DNA from: SZAS-103 sp036496805
Lineage (GTDB): Bacteria; Pseudomonadota; Gammaproteobacteria; Xanthomonadales; Xanthomonadaceae
DNA length: 64,000 bases
Assembly (NCBI GenBank): GCA_036496805.1
Contig: DASXKN010000019.1
Location: 88,159-152,158 of the forward strand
Reading direction: 5' to 3'
Below the pieces are notes generated by a model. The model was not told the origin of the DNA and did not search any database. It was given only the letters and a program-made list of their open reading frames with translations. Position 1 is the stretch's first letter, and every line of letters begins with the position of its first letter. The translations under genes and the position numbers were made by a program. Shown piece by piece: positions 53,542 through 61,557 of this stretch.

Positions 53542-55782
53542 TCAGGCGCGGATGCGGCTTTCCTCCGCCAGCGCGAACACCGGCGCCACGAATGGCTGGG
53601 CGAAGTAGCTGGCCAGCGGCTGCGGGCGGTCGATCGCGTAGCCCTGGCCGAAGTCCACGCCGAGGTCGGTGAGGACGCGGATCAGTTCCTGGTTCTCGGT
53701 GTGCTCGGCGATCGTCTTCTTGTGCAGGACGTGCGCGATCTGGGTGATCGAGCGCACGACCGCGGCCGACAGCGGCGAGGTCTGCATGTCGCGCACGAAG
53801 CTGCCGTCGATCTTGAAGTAGTCCACGTCGAGCGAGCGCAGGTAGCTGAACGAGCAGAACCCGGTGCCGAAATCGTCGAGCGCGAAGCGGCACCCAAGCT
53901 CGCGCAACTGGTCGATGAAGCGCTGCGCGCGGGCGAGGTCGCGCACCGCGCTGGTCTCGGTGACTTCAAGGCAGATGCGCGAGGCCGGGAAGCTGCTGCG
54001 CGCCAGGCGCTCGGCGACGAAGCCGATGAAGGACTCGTCCACCAGCGCTTCGCCGGACAGGTTGATCGAGCAGGTCGTCACCGTGGCCGCGTCCGCCGGG
54101 TGGGATTCGAGCCAGTCCAGCGCCATGCCCACGACCATGCGATCGATCGGCACGCTCAGGCGAAAGCGTTCGGCGGCCGGCATGAAGTGGCTGGGCGCGA
54201 GCGGCGCGCCGGTGTCGCCGTCGTGCATGCGCAGCAGCAATTCGAAGTGGCGGCCGGTGTCGAGGCCGGCATGCAGCGGCGCCATCGTCTGCGCGTACAG
54301 GCTGAAGGCCTGCCTGTCGAGCGCCTCGCGGATGCGCACGGCCCAGCGCATCGCCACGGTGCGGTCGAGCACGTCGCCGGGGGTCGCGCCGGCCACGCAG
54401 ACGCGGTTGCCGCCTTGCTCCTTGGCAGTGAAGCAGGCCGCGTCGGCCTGCGAGAGCAGGTGCGAGAAATCCGCTTCGCCGGCCTGGTACGGCACCACGC
54501 CGATGCTGGCCGTGGTGGTCAGCATGCGGCCCTCCCAGTTGCAGCGGTAGTCCTCGATCGCGCGCACCAGGGTATGGGCGCGGTCGCGGGCGATGGTCGG
54601 GGTGGCGTTGTGGAGCTGCACGGCGAACTCGTCGCCGCCGAGGTGGGCGAGGGCATCGTCCGGCTGCAGGCTGGCGCCGAGCAGGCCGGCGACGCCGACG
54701 ATCAGGGCATCGCCGGCGGCGTGGCTGGAGGTGTCGTTGACCAGCTTGATGTTGTCCAGGTCGAGGTAGCACAGCGCCATCGGCGGCATCGCCGGATTGG
54801 CCAGCGCGCGCCGCACCGAGACCTCGAACGCGGCGCGGTTGGGCAGGCCGGTCAGCGGATCGGTGGTCGCGCGGCGCACCAGCTTGCGGGTGGCGATGCG
54901 GCCCTCGTTGACGACCAGGGCCAGGGTGATCGGCATGACCGAGAGCACGCACAGGTAGGACAGCAGCATCGCGCAGTCGAGCGTGCGCGCGGGCGAGTCG
55001 AAGCCGCTCAGGCCCATGCCGGTGAAGCTGCCGATCAGCAGGACGGTCAGCATCACCGCCATCGCCGTGCGCAGCGGCTCGAAGCGCAATGCGCTCCATA
55101 CCATCACCGACAGCGGCAGGCTCGACAGCCCCAGCGGATAACGGCCGCCTTCGGCCGCACCCCAGGCCATCAGCAGGAAGCTGCCGATCAGGGCGACGTT
55201 CCATACCGTCTGCTCGCCCTCGCGCGCGATCTTGTCGGAGCGTTCGAACGACGGGTACTGGGTCTTGCGGTAGGCGAACAGGATCAGCGCCGGAGAGACC
55301 GCAGTGATGCCGAGCAGGTCGCCCATCGACCAGCGCAGGAGGGCGTCCGGCACCGCATCGCTGGTCAGGTTGCCGGCGATCACCATGCCCATCGTGCCGA
55401 CCGTCGAGGCGATGATCGACAGCACGATCCCGCCGATCAGCATGCGGAAGGCCGAGCGGAATTCCGGATAGGAGGGCATCGGTCCGCGGCGCGCGATCCA
55501 GCCGCCTGCAAGGACGGCCGCGGTGTTGCCGAGGATCGTGCAGGCCAGGTAAGCGAATGGCACGTGCTGGCGGAGCGTGTAGTCGAGCAACATCGCGACC
55601 GGCACCAGCAGCACCCAGCGCAGGCCGAGGACGGTGACCGCGGCGTATGCAAGACCTGCGGAGGGCCAGAACAGCGCGAAATCGCCCGGGCCCTTGGCGA
55701 AGTGCACGGCGTATTCGTTGCCGGCGAGGTAGAGCCCCACCAGCGCAAGGAAGATCGCCACGGGCCGATACGCGATACTCAC
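53542..55782 (-). CDS. MASE1-GGDEF-EAL cyclic-di-GMP protein
   Basis: This 746-residue inner-membrane protein has an N-terminal MASE1 sensor region of about eight segments (residues 1-290; signature FALFWPSAGLAYAAV), a GGDEF domain (about 310-460) with the intact GGDEF motif near residue 383, and an EAL domain (about 490-740). EAL catalytic residues are present: ELLLR (ExLxR; about 513), NLSGEAL, EVTETSA, DDFGTGF, YFKIDGSF and the Glu in AEHTENQE. Both synthesis and hydrolysis of c-di-GMP are therefore possible. It is nine bases after the propeller sensor gene, so the two are likely co-transcribed. Confidence 0.93.
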   Translation of the reverse strand: MSIAYRPVAIFLALVGLYLAGNEYAVHFAKGPGDFALFWPSAGLAYAAVTVLGLRWVLLVPVAMLLDYTLRQHVPFAYLACTILGNTAAVLAGGWIARRGPMPSYPEFRSAFRMLIGGIVLSIIASTVGTMGMVIAGNLTSDAVPDALLRWSMGDLLGITAVSPALILFAYRKTQYPSFERSDKIAREGEQTVWNVALIGSFLLMAWGAAEGGRYPLGLSSLPLSVMVWSALRFEPLRTAMAVMLTVLLIGSFTGMGLSGFDSPARTLDCAMLLSYLCVLSVMPITLALVVNEGRIATRKLVRRATTDPLTGLPNRAAFEVSVRRALANPAMPPMALCYLDLDNIKLVNDTSSHAAGDALIVGVAGLLGASLQPDDALAHLGGDEFAVQLHNATPTIARDRAHTLVRAIEDYRCNWEGRMLTTTASIGVVPYQAGEADFSHLLSQADAACFTAKEQGGNRVCVAGATPGDVLDRTVAMRWAVRIREALDRQAFSLYAQTMAPLHAGLDTGRHFELLLRMHDGDTGAPLAPSHFMPAAERFRLSVPIDRMVVGMALDWLESHPADAATVTTCSINLSGEALVDESFIGFVAERLARSSFPASRICLEVTETSAVRDLARAQRFIDQLRELGCRFALDDFGTGFCSFSYLRSLDVDYFKIDGSFVRDMQTSPLSAAVVRSITQIAHVLHKKTIAEHTENQELIRVLTDLGVDFGQGYAIDRPQPLASYFAQPFVAPVFALAEESRIRA

Positions 55783-55791
55783 GATGGCAGC

Positions 55792-58700
55792 TTACCCCCC
55801 CTGTGGATCGCCGTCACGGTGCGCGTCCGGGTGCGAGCTGAGCACCTGCAGGCGGCCGCTGTCGATCAGCGGCTGCGGGTCCTCGCCCAGTTCGCGCAGG
55901 ATGTTGGCGAGATCCGAGCGCAGGGTCGGGCGGAACGCCGCCCAGCCATCGCGGCCGCGGCGCGCCGCCCATAGCATCGCGGCACGGGCGATGCCGATCA
56001 TCTGTTCCCAGCCCGGGCGCCGCAGCGCGTCGCGGTACAGCGGGTACTCGGCCATGCCGATCGAGCAGCTCAGGGTCAGCGGCGTGCCGCTGCCGCCATC
56101 GTAGGCGTGCCCCAGGATCGCCTCGCGGATGCGGTCGCCGACGCCGTCGATGTGGCGGCTGTGCATCGGCCGGAACAGCAGCAGGACTTCGGATTCGTCC
56201 CAGCGCACGATGTAGTCGCCGTGCCGCACGAGCGCGGTCAGCACCTGCGCGAACTGCTGCAGCGCGCGGTCGCTGACATGCCTTTCGAGCTCGGGCCGCA
56301 GCCGGTCGGTGCGCTCGATGCGCACGAGCGCGAACAGCATCGCCTGTTCGTACTTGCCGTCGTGCTGCTGCTCGCGATCGTAGAAGGCCAGGTCCGCCGG
56401 GATCTGGTTGGCGAGGTAGCGGCGGTTGCGCAGGCCGGTTGCCGGGTCGGTCTGGCTGGCGTTCTCCAGGCGCGCATTGGAGACGTTCAACTGCTGGGTG
56501 CGCTCGTCGACCATGCGCTCGAGTGCGGTGCGGGCGATCTCGTGCTGGTGGCGCTGGTAGCGGTAGCCGGCGTAGACGATCGTCGCGATCAGCAGGGCGA
56601 TCAGGCCATCGAACAGGCGGGTCTCGTGGAAGCGCGGCCGGATCGCGAAGGACAGGCGCGCCGGCGTCGGGTTCGCGACGCCGGCGTTGTTGGCGGCCAT
56701 CACCTCGAAGGTGTAGTCGCGCGGCGGCAGGTTGGTGTAGTTGGCGCGGCGCCGGCCGGGATCGTCGAGTTCGTGCCAGTCCTTGTCGTAGCCGAGCAGG
56801 CGGTAGCGGATCTGGATGCTGCGCGGGTCCTGGAAGCTGGGCGCGGTGAACTGGAAGCTCAGGTCGCGTTCGTCCGAGTCGAGCGTGGCCGGCATCGTCG
56901 CCGGCGTGTACGAGCCGTGCGGGTAGTTCACCTGCTCGATCGCCACCGTCGGCGGAACCGGGTTCTTGACGATGCCATGGGTGTCCAGCGCGACCACGCC
57001 ATCGCGCGAGGGCAGCCAGAGCACGTGGCCGTCGATGTAACCCTTGGACATGCCCGCGCCATTGCAGCAGAAGCCCTGCTGGCCGGCGTCGCGGTCGCCG
57101 CGCTCGTTGAGGATCATCTCGCCGCGGACCCTGGCGATCTCGCCGCGTTCGAAGCGCGCGAAATCCTCGAGCGGGACGCGGATGATGCCGCGGATGCCGG
57201 TCAGCCACAGGTAGCCGCGGTCGTCCTCGGTGATGAAGAAGGTTTCGTTGCGCGGCATGCCCTGGTCCGGACCCAGTTGCGTCCAGCCGCGTTCGCCATG
57301 GAGGAACAACTGCTCGGACTGGGTGCCGACCAGGATTTCGCCGGACGGCAGCTGGTGGATCGTGGTGACGTCGATGTCGTGCGGCAGGCCACTGTCGGCG
57401 CCGACCGCGGAGAAGCGTTCGTCGCGCTTCTCGTACAGGCCGGTCTCGGTGCCGACCAGCAGGCGGCCGTCGCGCAGCCAGTCGATCGCGCGCACGCGCG
57501 GGTCGGGCAGGCCGTCGACCTCGCCATAGCGGTGCAGGCGCTCGTCGGGCTGGCCTTCGTGTTCGAGACGGAACAGGCCTTCGGTGGTCGGGAACCACAG
57601 CGCGCCATCGAGCCCGCGGACGATGCCGTTGATCTGCGCGGTCGCCATCGGGGCGAACAGCGCCGAGGTTTCCAGGGTGCCATCGTTGCGTCGCACCGCC
57701 AGGCCATGGCGGGTGCCGATCCAGAGCTTGTCGGCCTCGGCCAGCAGGTTGTAGGCGTGCGGGTGCGGCAGCTTGGCGCCGTCGACGATGGGGTGGAAGC
57801 GGCCGAACTCGAACACGCTCACGCCGTCGCTGGTGCCGACCCAGACGGTGCCGTCGGGACCCTTGGACAACGACCAGACGACCGGATCGTTCAGGCCGTC
57901 GTTGACGCTGTAGCGCCGCGTCCAGCCATTCCACAACCGGGTCAGGCCTTCCACCTGGCTGCCGAGCCAGAGGTTGTTCTCGCGATCCTCGAAGGCGCTG
58001 GTGACGTTGCGGTAGGTCATCGGCGCGCTGCCGGAATAAGCCTCGACGAGGCGACCGTCGCGGATGCGCGCGAGCGAGGGATTGGCGCCGACCCACAGGT
58101 TGTCGTCGTGGTCCTCGAACAGTGCGCCGATCGGCGAGGTGCCCAGCACCGGATCGGCGAAACGGGTCCACGCTTGGCCATCGAGGAAGTACAGGCCCTG
58201 CGATGTACCGGCCCATACTCGTCCCTGCGCCTCGACCAGGTGGGTCACCGCAACGCTCGCGGCGTCTCCCGGCAACGGCATGCGCACCGGCTTGCCGTCC
58301 TCCATCCGCACCACCGCGCCGGTCGTGCCGATCCACGTGCCGTCCTTGCGCAGCAGCAGCGAGAGTGCCGGCTTGATCGCGGCCTCGGTGCGCTGGAGGT
58401 GGCTGCCGACGACGCGCAGCACACCGTCCGAAGTGGCGGCGTAGACGTTGCCCTGCTCGTCCTCCGCGAGCGCGTACACGTCCAGGGCCTCGTTCGCGTT
58501 CGCGCCGGCGAGGTGGAATGCGGTGAAACGGCCGTGCTCGTAAGCCGTCAGTCCCTTGTAGGTGCCGATCCACATCCGGCCACCGCGGTCGGGCAGGAGC
58601 GAGCGGATCCAGATGCCGGCCAGGGCCGGTTCGATTTCGGGCGTATAGGTGGTGAAGTGCACGCCGTCGAAGCGCGCCAGGCCATCCTGGGTGCCGACCC

Positions 58701-58908
58701 AGATATAGCCGTCGCGGTCCTGCGCGATCGCCAGCACGCTGATCTGCGGCAGGCCGTCCTGGATCGACCAGCGGTTGGCGACGTATTGCTCGAACTGCCG
58801 CCCCGGGTCGAGCGCCCAGGCCGATGCGAACGCAAGCAGGCCCAGCACGAGCGCCAGCGCCCATGTCCGTGCATGCGACGACTCTTCCCGGACACGCGAC
58901 ATGCGCAT
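55792..58908 (-). CDS. Two-component-regulator-propeller / Y_Y_Y sensor with degenerate GGDEF domain
   Basis: This 1038-residue protein has a signal anchor (residues about 14-34), a periplasmic seven-bladed propeller pair made of repeats such as DRDGYIWVGTQDGLARFDG (about 45-680), a Y_Y_Y domain (about 690-755; RYRLLGYDKDWHEL, NYTNLPPRDYTFEVMAAN), a membrane segment near 770 and a C-terminal GGDEF-like domain. The active motif there is replaced: the site reads RWDESEVLLLF (about residue 903) instead of GGDEF, so it is probably not a cyclase. It may sense a carbohydrate or envelope signal and act on the adjacent cyclase/phosphodiesterase. ATG 58908 has GGGGGA upstream. Confidence 0.9.
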   Translation of the reverse strand: MRMSRVREESSHARTWALALVLGLLAFASAWALDPGRQFEQYVANRWSIQDGLPQISVLAIAQDRDGYIWVGTQDGLARFDGVHFTTYTPEIEPALAGIWIRSLLPDRGGRMWIGTYKGLTAYEHGRFTAFHLAGANANEALDVYALAEDEQGNVYAATSDGVLRVVGSHLQRTEAAIKPALSLLLRKDGTWIGTTGAVVRMEDGKPVRMPLPGDAASVAVTHLVEAQGRVWAGTSQGLYFLDGQAWTRFADPVLGTSPIGALFEDHDDNLWVGANPSLARIRDGRLVEAYSGSAPMTYRNVTSAFEDRENNLWLGSQVEGLTRLWNGWTRRYSVNDGLNDPVVWSLSKGPDGTVWVGTSDGVSVFEFGRFHPIVDGAKLPHPHAYNLLAEADKLWIGTRHGLAVRRNDGTLETSALFAPMATAQINGIVRGLDGALWFPTTEGLFRLEHEGQPDERLHRYGEVDGLPDPRVRAIDWLRDGRLLVGTETGLYEKRDERFSAVGADSGLPHDIDVTTIHQLPSGEILVGTQSEQLFLHGERGWTQLGPDQGMPRNETFFITEDDRGYLWLTGIRGIIRVPLEDFARFERGEIARVRGEMILNERGDRDAGQQGFCCNGAGMSKGYIDGHVLWLPSRDGVVALDTHGIVKNPVPPTVAIEQVNYPHGSYTPATMPATLDSDERDLSFQFTAPSFQDPRSIQIRYRLLGYDKDWHELDDPGRRRANYTNLPPRDYTFEVMAANNAGVANPTPARLSFAIRPRFHETRLFDGLIALLIATIVYAGYRYQRHQHEIARTALERMVDERTQQLNVSNARLENASQTDPATGLRNRRYLANQIPADLAFYDREQQHDGKYEQAMLFALVRIERTDRLRPELERHVSDRALQQFAQVLTALVRHGDYIVRWDESEVLLLFRPMHSRHIDGVGDRIREAILGHAYDGGSGTPLTLSCSIGMAEYPLYRDALRRPGWEQMIGIARAAMLWAARRGRDGWAAFRPTLRSDLANILRELGEDPQPLIDSGRLQVLSSHPDAHRDGDPQGG

Positions 58909-59042
58909 CGGCGGTCCCCCTGCGGTCGAGGCCAGTCTAGCGCCTGAGTTCGCGATTGCGATACGGCGGCGCATGGGTCGGGCGCGCCGCGACCGGGTCG
59001 ATGCCGTCCGTTTTTATTTATCGCTTCATGCGGATGAAGGGA

Positions 59043-59071
59043 TTGACAAGTTCGGATCGATGCCGCAGCAT
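59043..59071 (+). promoter_or_regulatory. Sigma-70 promoter for the methionine operon
   Basis: TTGACA (59043-59048) is an exact -35 match. After 17 bases comes CAGCAT (59066-59071), a 3/6 -10 match. Transcription would start near 59078, six bases before the riboswitch. Confidence 0.6.
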
Positions 59072-59083
59072 CGTCCCTGCAAT

Positions 59084-59194
59084 CCCATCGAGACCGGCTG
59101 AGGGACAGGCCCTTTGAAGCCGGGGCAACCGCGACGCGCAAGCGTCCAACGGTGCCAAATCCTGCGGGGACGTTCGCGTCCACCGGAAGATGGG
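59084..59194 (+). promoter_or_regulatory. SAM-I (S-box) riboswitch aptamer
   Basis: The sequence follows the S-box layout: P1 5' strand CCCATC (59084-59089), GAGGGACAGGCCC (59100-59112), GAAGCC, GGGGCAACC, then CGGTGCCAAATCCTGCGGGG (59150-59169) and the P1 3' strand GATGGG (59189-59194). The kink-turn and SAM-contact signatures, GGCAACC and GGTGCCAA with TCCTGC, are all in order. It precedes metX-metB-hom, and binding of S-adenosylmethionine should switch the operon off. S-box riboswitches are best known from Firmicutes; those in Proteobacteria are scattered. Confidence 0.93.
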
Positions 59195-59242
59195 TCGTCT
59201 TCGCCGTCGTGCGTGGACGGCGTCGCTTTCCGCATACCGCGC

Positions 59243-59274
59243 GATCTCGCTTGGGGCTCGACCACCAGGAGATC
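59243..59274 (+). promoter_or_regulatory. Possible ribosome-site-sequestering hairpin of the riboswitch
   Basis: GATCTC (59243-59248) is complementary to GAGATC (59269-59274), which overlaps the AGGAGA ribosome site just upstream of the metX ATG. Pairing would hide the ribosome site. This points to translational control, as no terminator hairpin with a T-tract is visible between aptamer and start. Confidence 0.5.
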
Positions 59275-59278
59275 CGCC

Positions 59279-60337
59279 ATGACCCTCGCCACGCTGTTTC
59301 CCTCGATCGATGCCGAGCCGGTGTGTACCGCGGAGCGCGCTGCGCTTTCCGAAGCCTGCATCGACGCGCCCGCTTTCCCGGCCGAACGGGGCGAGTTCGA
59401 ACTGCGGCTGGACCTGTGCCACGCCGGCGAGCACCGGCTGTGCGTCCGCTGGCAGCGGCTTGGTGAGGCCGGCCTGCCGGCGGTCGTCGTCCAGGGCGGC
59501 ATCTCCGCCGACCGGCGTGCGGCGGCGCTGCCTTCGGACGAGTTGCCGGGCTGGTGGCAGGCGCAGGTTGGCGCAGGCCGCGCGCTCGATCCGCGCCAGG
59601 TGCAGGTGATCTCGATCGACTGGCTCGGCAGCGACGGCAGCCTCGACGCGCCGATCGACACCGCCGACCAGGCCGACGCCATCGCGGCAGCACTCGACCA
59701 CCTCGGCATCACCCGGATCGAAGCCTTCGTCGGCTGCTCCTACGGCGCCCAGGTCGGACTGCAGTTCGCCGCGCGCCATCCTTCGCGCCTGCGCAAGCTG
59801 GTGGCGATCGCCGGCGCGCACCGCCCGCATCCGTACGCCAGCGCGCTGCGCTCCCTCCAGCGCAAGGTCGTCGCGCTCGGGCAATTGCAGTGCGCGGACG
59901 TGCTCGGCCTGTCGATCGCGCGCCAGCTGGCGATGCTGACCTACCGCGCGCCGGAGGAATTCGCGCAGCGCTTCGGCGAGCAGGCGGTGCTCGACGGCAG
60001 CCACGCGCGCTGCGCCGCCGAGGACTATCTGGAAGCCTGTGGCGCGCGCTACGCCGACCGCTGGTCGCCGACCGCCTTCCTGCGCCTGTCCGAATCGATC
60101 GACCTGCACCGCGTCGAGCCCGCGCACGTGAACGTGCCGGCCACCCTGGTCGCCGTGCACGGCGATCGACTCGCCCCGCCGGAGGACGTGCACGAACTCG
60201 CCGCGCGCATCGGCGGCCCGGTGCGCGTGCACGTGCTGCGCTCGCTGTACGGACACGACGCCTTCCTGAAGGAGACCGCGGTGTTCGACGCGATCCTGCG
60301 CGATGCGCGCATCGACGCCTGCGGAGGTGCGGCATGA
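59279..60337 (+). CDS. metX: MetX-like homoserine O-acyltransferase (alpha/beta hydrolase fold)
   Basis: This 352-residue enzyme belongs to the MetX family, which acylates homoserine with acetyl- or succinyl-CoA at the start of methionine synthesis. It has the hydrolase-fold triad: Ser in GCSYGAQVGLQ, Asp in VHGDRLAPPED and His in YGHDAFLKE. The nucleophile elbow GCSYGA differs from the common GGSLGG of MetX, so the donor (acetyl or succinyl) is uncertain. AGGAGA eight bases before the ATG is the ribosome site. It is the first gene behind the SAM-I riboswitch and overlaps metB by ATGA. Confidence 0.88.
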   Translation: MTLATLFPSIDAEPVCTAERAALSEACIDAPAFPAERGEFELRLDLCHAGEHRLCVRWQRLGEAGLPAVVVQGGISADRRAAALPSDELPGWWQAQVGAGRALDPRQVQVISIDWLGSDGSLDAPIDTADQADAIAAALDHLGITRIEAFVGCSYGAQVGLQFAARHPSRLRKLVAIAGAHRPHPYASALRSLQRKVVALGQLQCADVLGLSIARQLAMLTYRAPEEFAQRFGEQAVLDGSHARCAAEDYLEACGARYADRWSPTAFLRLSESIDLHRVEPAHVNVPATLVAVHGDRLAPPEDVHELAARIGGPVRVHVLRSLYGHDAFLKETAVFDAILRDARIDACGGAA

Positions 60338-61557
60338 GCACCCCCGCTTCCGTCCGCCCCTGCGCTTCCACCATCGCCGTGCGCAGCGGCATCGACAGCG
60401 ACACCGCCTTTGGCGCGGTGACGCCGCCGATCGTGCTGTCGAGCAACTTCAGCTTCGAGGGCTTCGAGAAGAAGCGGAAGTACGACTACACCCGCAGTGG
60501 CAACCCGACGCGCGACCTGCTCGGCCACGCGCTGGCCGAGCTCGAGGGCGGCGCCGGCGGCGTGGTCACCGCGACCGGCATGGCCGCCTGCACGCTCGTG
60601 CTCAACGCGCTGCTGGCGCCGGGCGACCGCGTCGTCGTTCCGCACGATTGCTACGGCGGTTGCTGGCGGCTGTTCGATGCGCTCGCGCGCAAGAACCACT
60701 TCGTCGTGGTCACCGTCGACTTCACCGATCCGCAGGCGCTGGTCGAGGCCCTGCGCGTCCCGCCGAAGCTGGTGTGGATCGAGACGCCGAGCAACCCGTT
60801 GCTGCGCATCACCGACATCCGTGCCGTCGCCGAAGCGGCGCATGGCGTGGGCGCGCTCGTGCTTGCCGACAACACCTTCCTCTCGCCGGCATTGCAGCGG
60901 CCGCTCGAACTGGGCGCCGACCTCGTCCTGCATTCGACCACGAAGTACATCAACGGCCACAGCGACGTCGTCGGCGGCGCAGTGGTGGCGAAGGAGGCCG
61001 AACTCGCGAAGACGCTGGCCTGGTGGGCGAACGCGCTCGGCCTGACCGGCAGCCCGTTCGACAGCTTCCTCACCCTGCGCGGCCTGCGCACGCTCGATGC
61101 GCGCCTGCGCGTGCACCAGGAAAACGCCGCCGCGATCGCCGAGTTGCTGGTGGGGCACCCGGCGGTCGCGGCGGTGCACTATCCGGGCCTGATCGCGCAT
61201 CCCGGCCATGCGCTGGCGACGCGCCAGCAATACGGTTACGGCGCGATGCTGAGCGTTGAACTGTGTGGCGGCGTGGCGGCTGTGCGCGCCTTCCTCGATG
61301 GGTTGCGCCATTTCACGCTCGCCGAATCGCTCGGCGGCGTGGAAAGCCTGATCGCGCACCCGGCGACGATGACGCACGCCTCGATGTCGGCGCAGGCGCG
61401 TGACGTGGCAGGCATTTCCGACGGACTGCTGCGGCTGTCGGTGGGGATCGAGCACATCGACGATCTCGCCGCCGACCTCGACGCCGCGCTCGACCGCGCG
61501 CTCGCATTCACGGACGCGGTGGTGGAGCGCGAGGAACGCGAGCGGGTGTCGTGTTGA
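60334..61557 (+). CDS. metB: Cystathionine gamma-synthase (PLP enzyme)
   Basis: This 407-residue Cys/Met-metabolism PLP enzyme joins O-acyl-homoserine and cysteine to cystathionine. Signature regions are YDYTRSGNPTRD, the Schiff-base Lys in HSTTKYINGHSDVVGGAVV, ETPSNPLLRITD, ADNTFLSPALQ and the C-terminal AESLGGVESLIAHPATMTHASM. A cystathionine lyase or O-acylhomoserine sulfhydrylase has a very similar sequence, so assignment relies on the operon with metX and hom. It starts with ATG overlapping the metX stop and overlaps hom by seven bases. Confidence 0.9.
   Translation: MSTPASVRPCASTIAVRSGIDSDTAFGAVTPPIVLSSNFSFEGFEKKRKYDYTRSGNPTRDLLGHALAELEGGAGGVVTATGMAACTLVLNALLAPGDRVVVPHDCYGGCWRLFDALARKNHFVVVTVDFTDPQALVEALRVPPKLVWIETPSNPLLRITDIRAVAEAAHGVGALVLADNTFLSPALQRPLELGADLVLHSTTKYINGHSDVVGGAVVAKEAELAKTLAWWANALGLTGSPFDSFLTLRGLRTLDARLRVHQENAAAIAELLVGHPAVAAVHYPGLIAHPGHALATRQQYGYGAMLSVELCGGVAAVRAFLDGLRHFTLAESLGGVESLIAHPATMTHASMSAQARDVAGISDGLLRLSVGIEHIDDLAADLDAALDRALAFTDAVVEREERERVSC

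Noticed and set aside
56107..58947. Long plus-strand frame (about 945 codons) opposite the propeller sensor gene
   Set aside because: Composition is typical of antisense frames in high-GC coding DNA, and the minus strand shows propeller and Y_Y_Y motifs.
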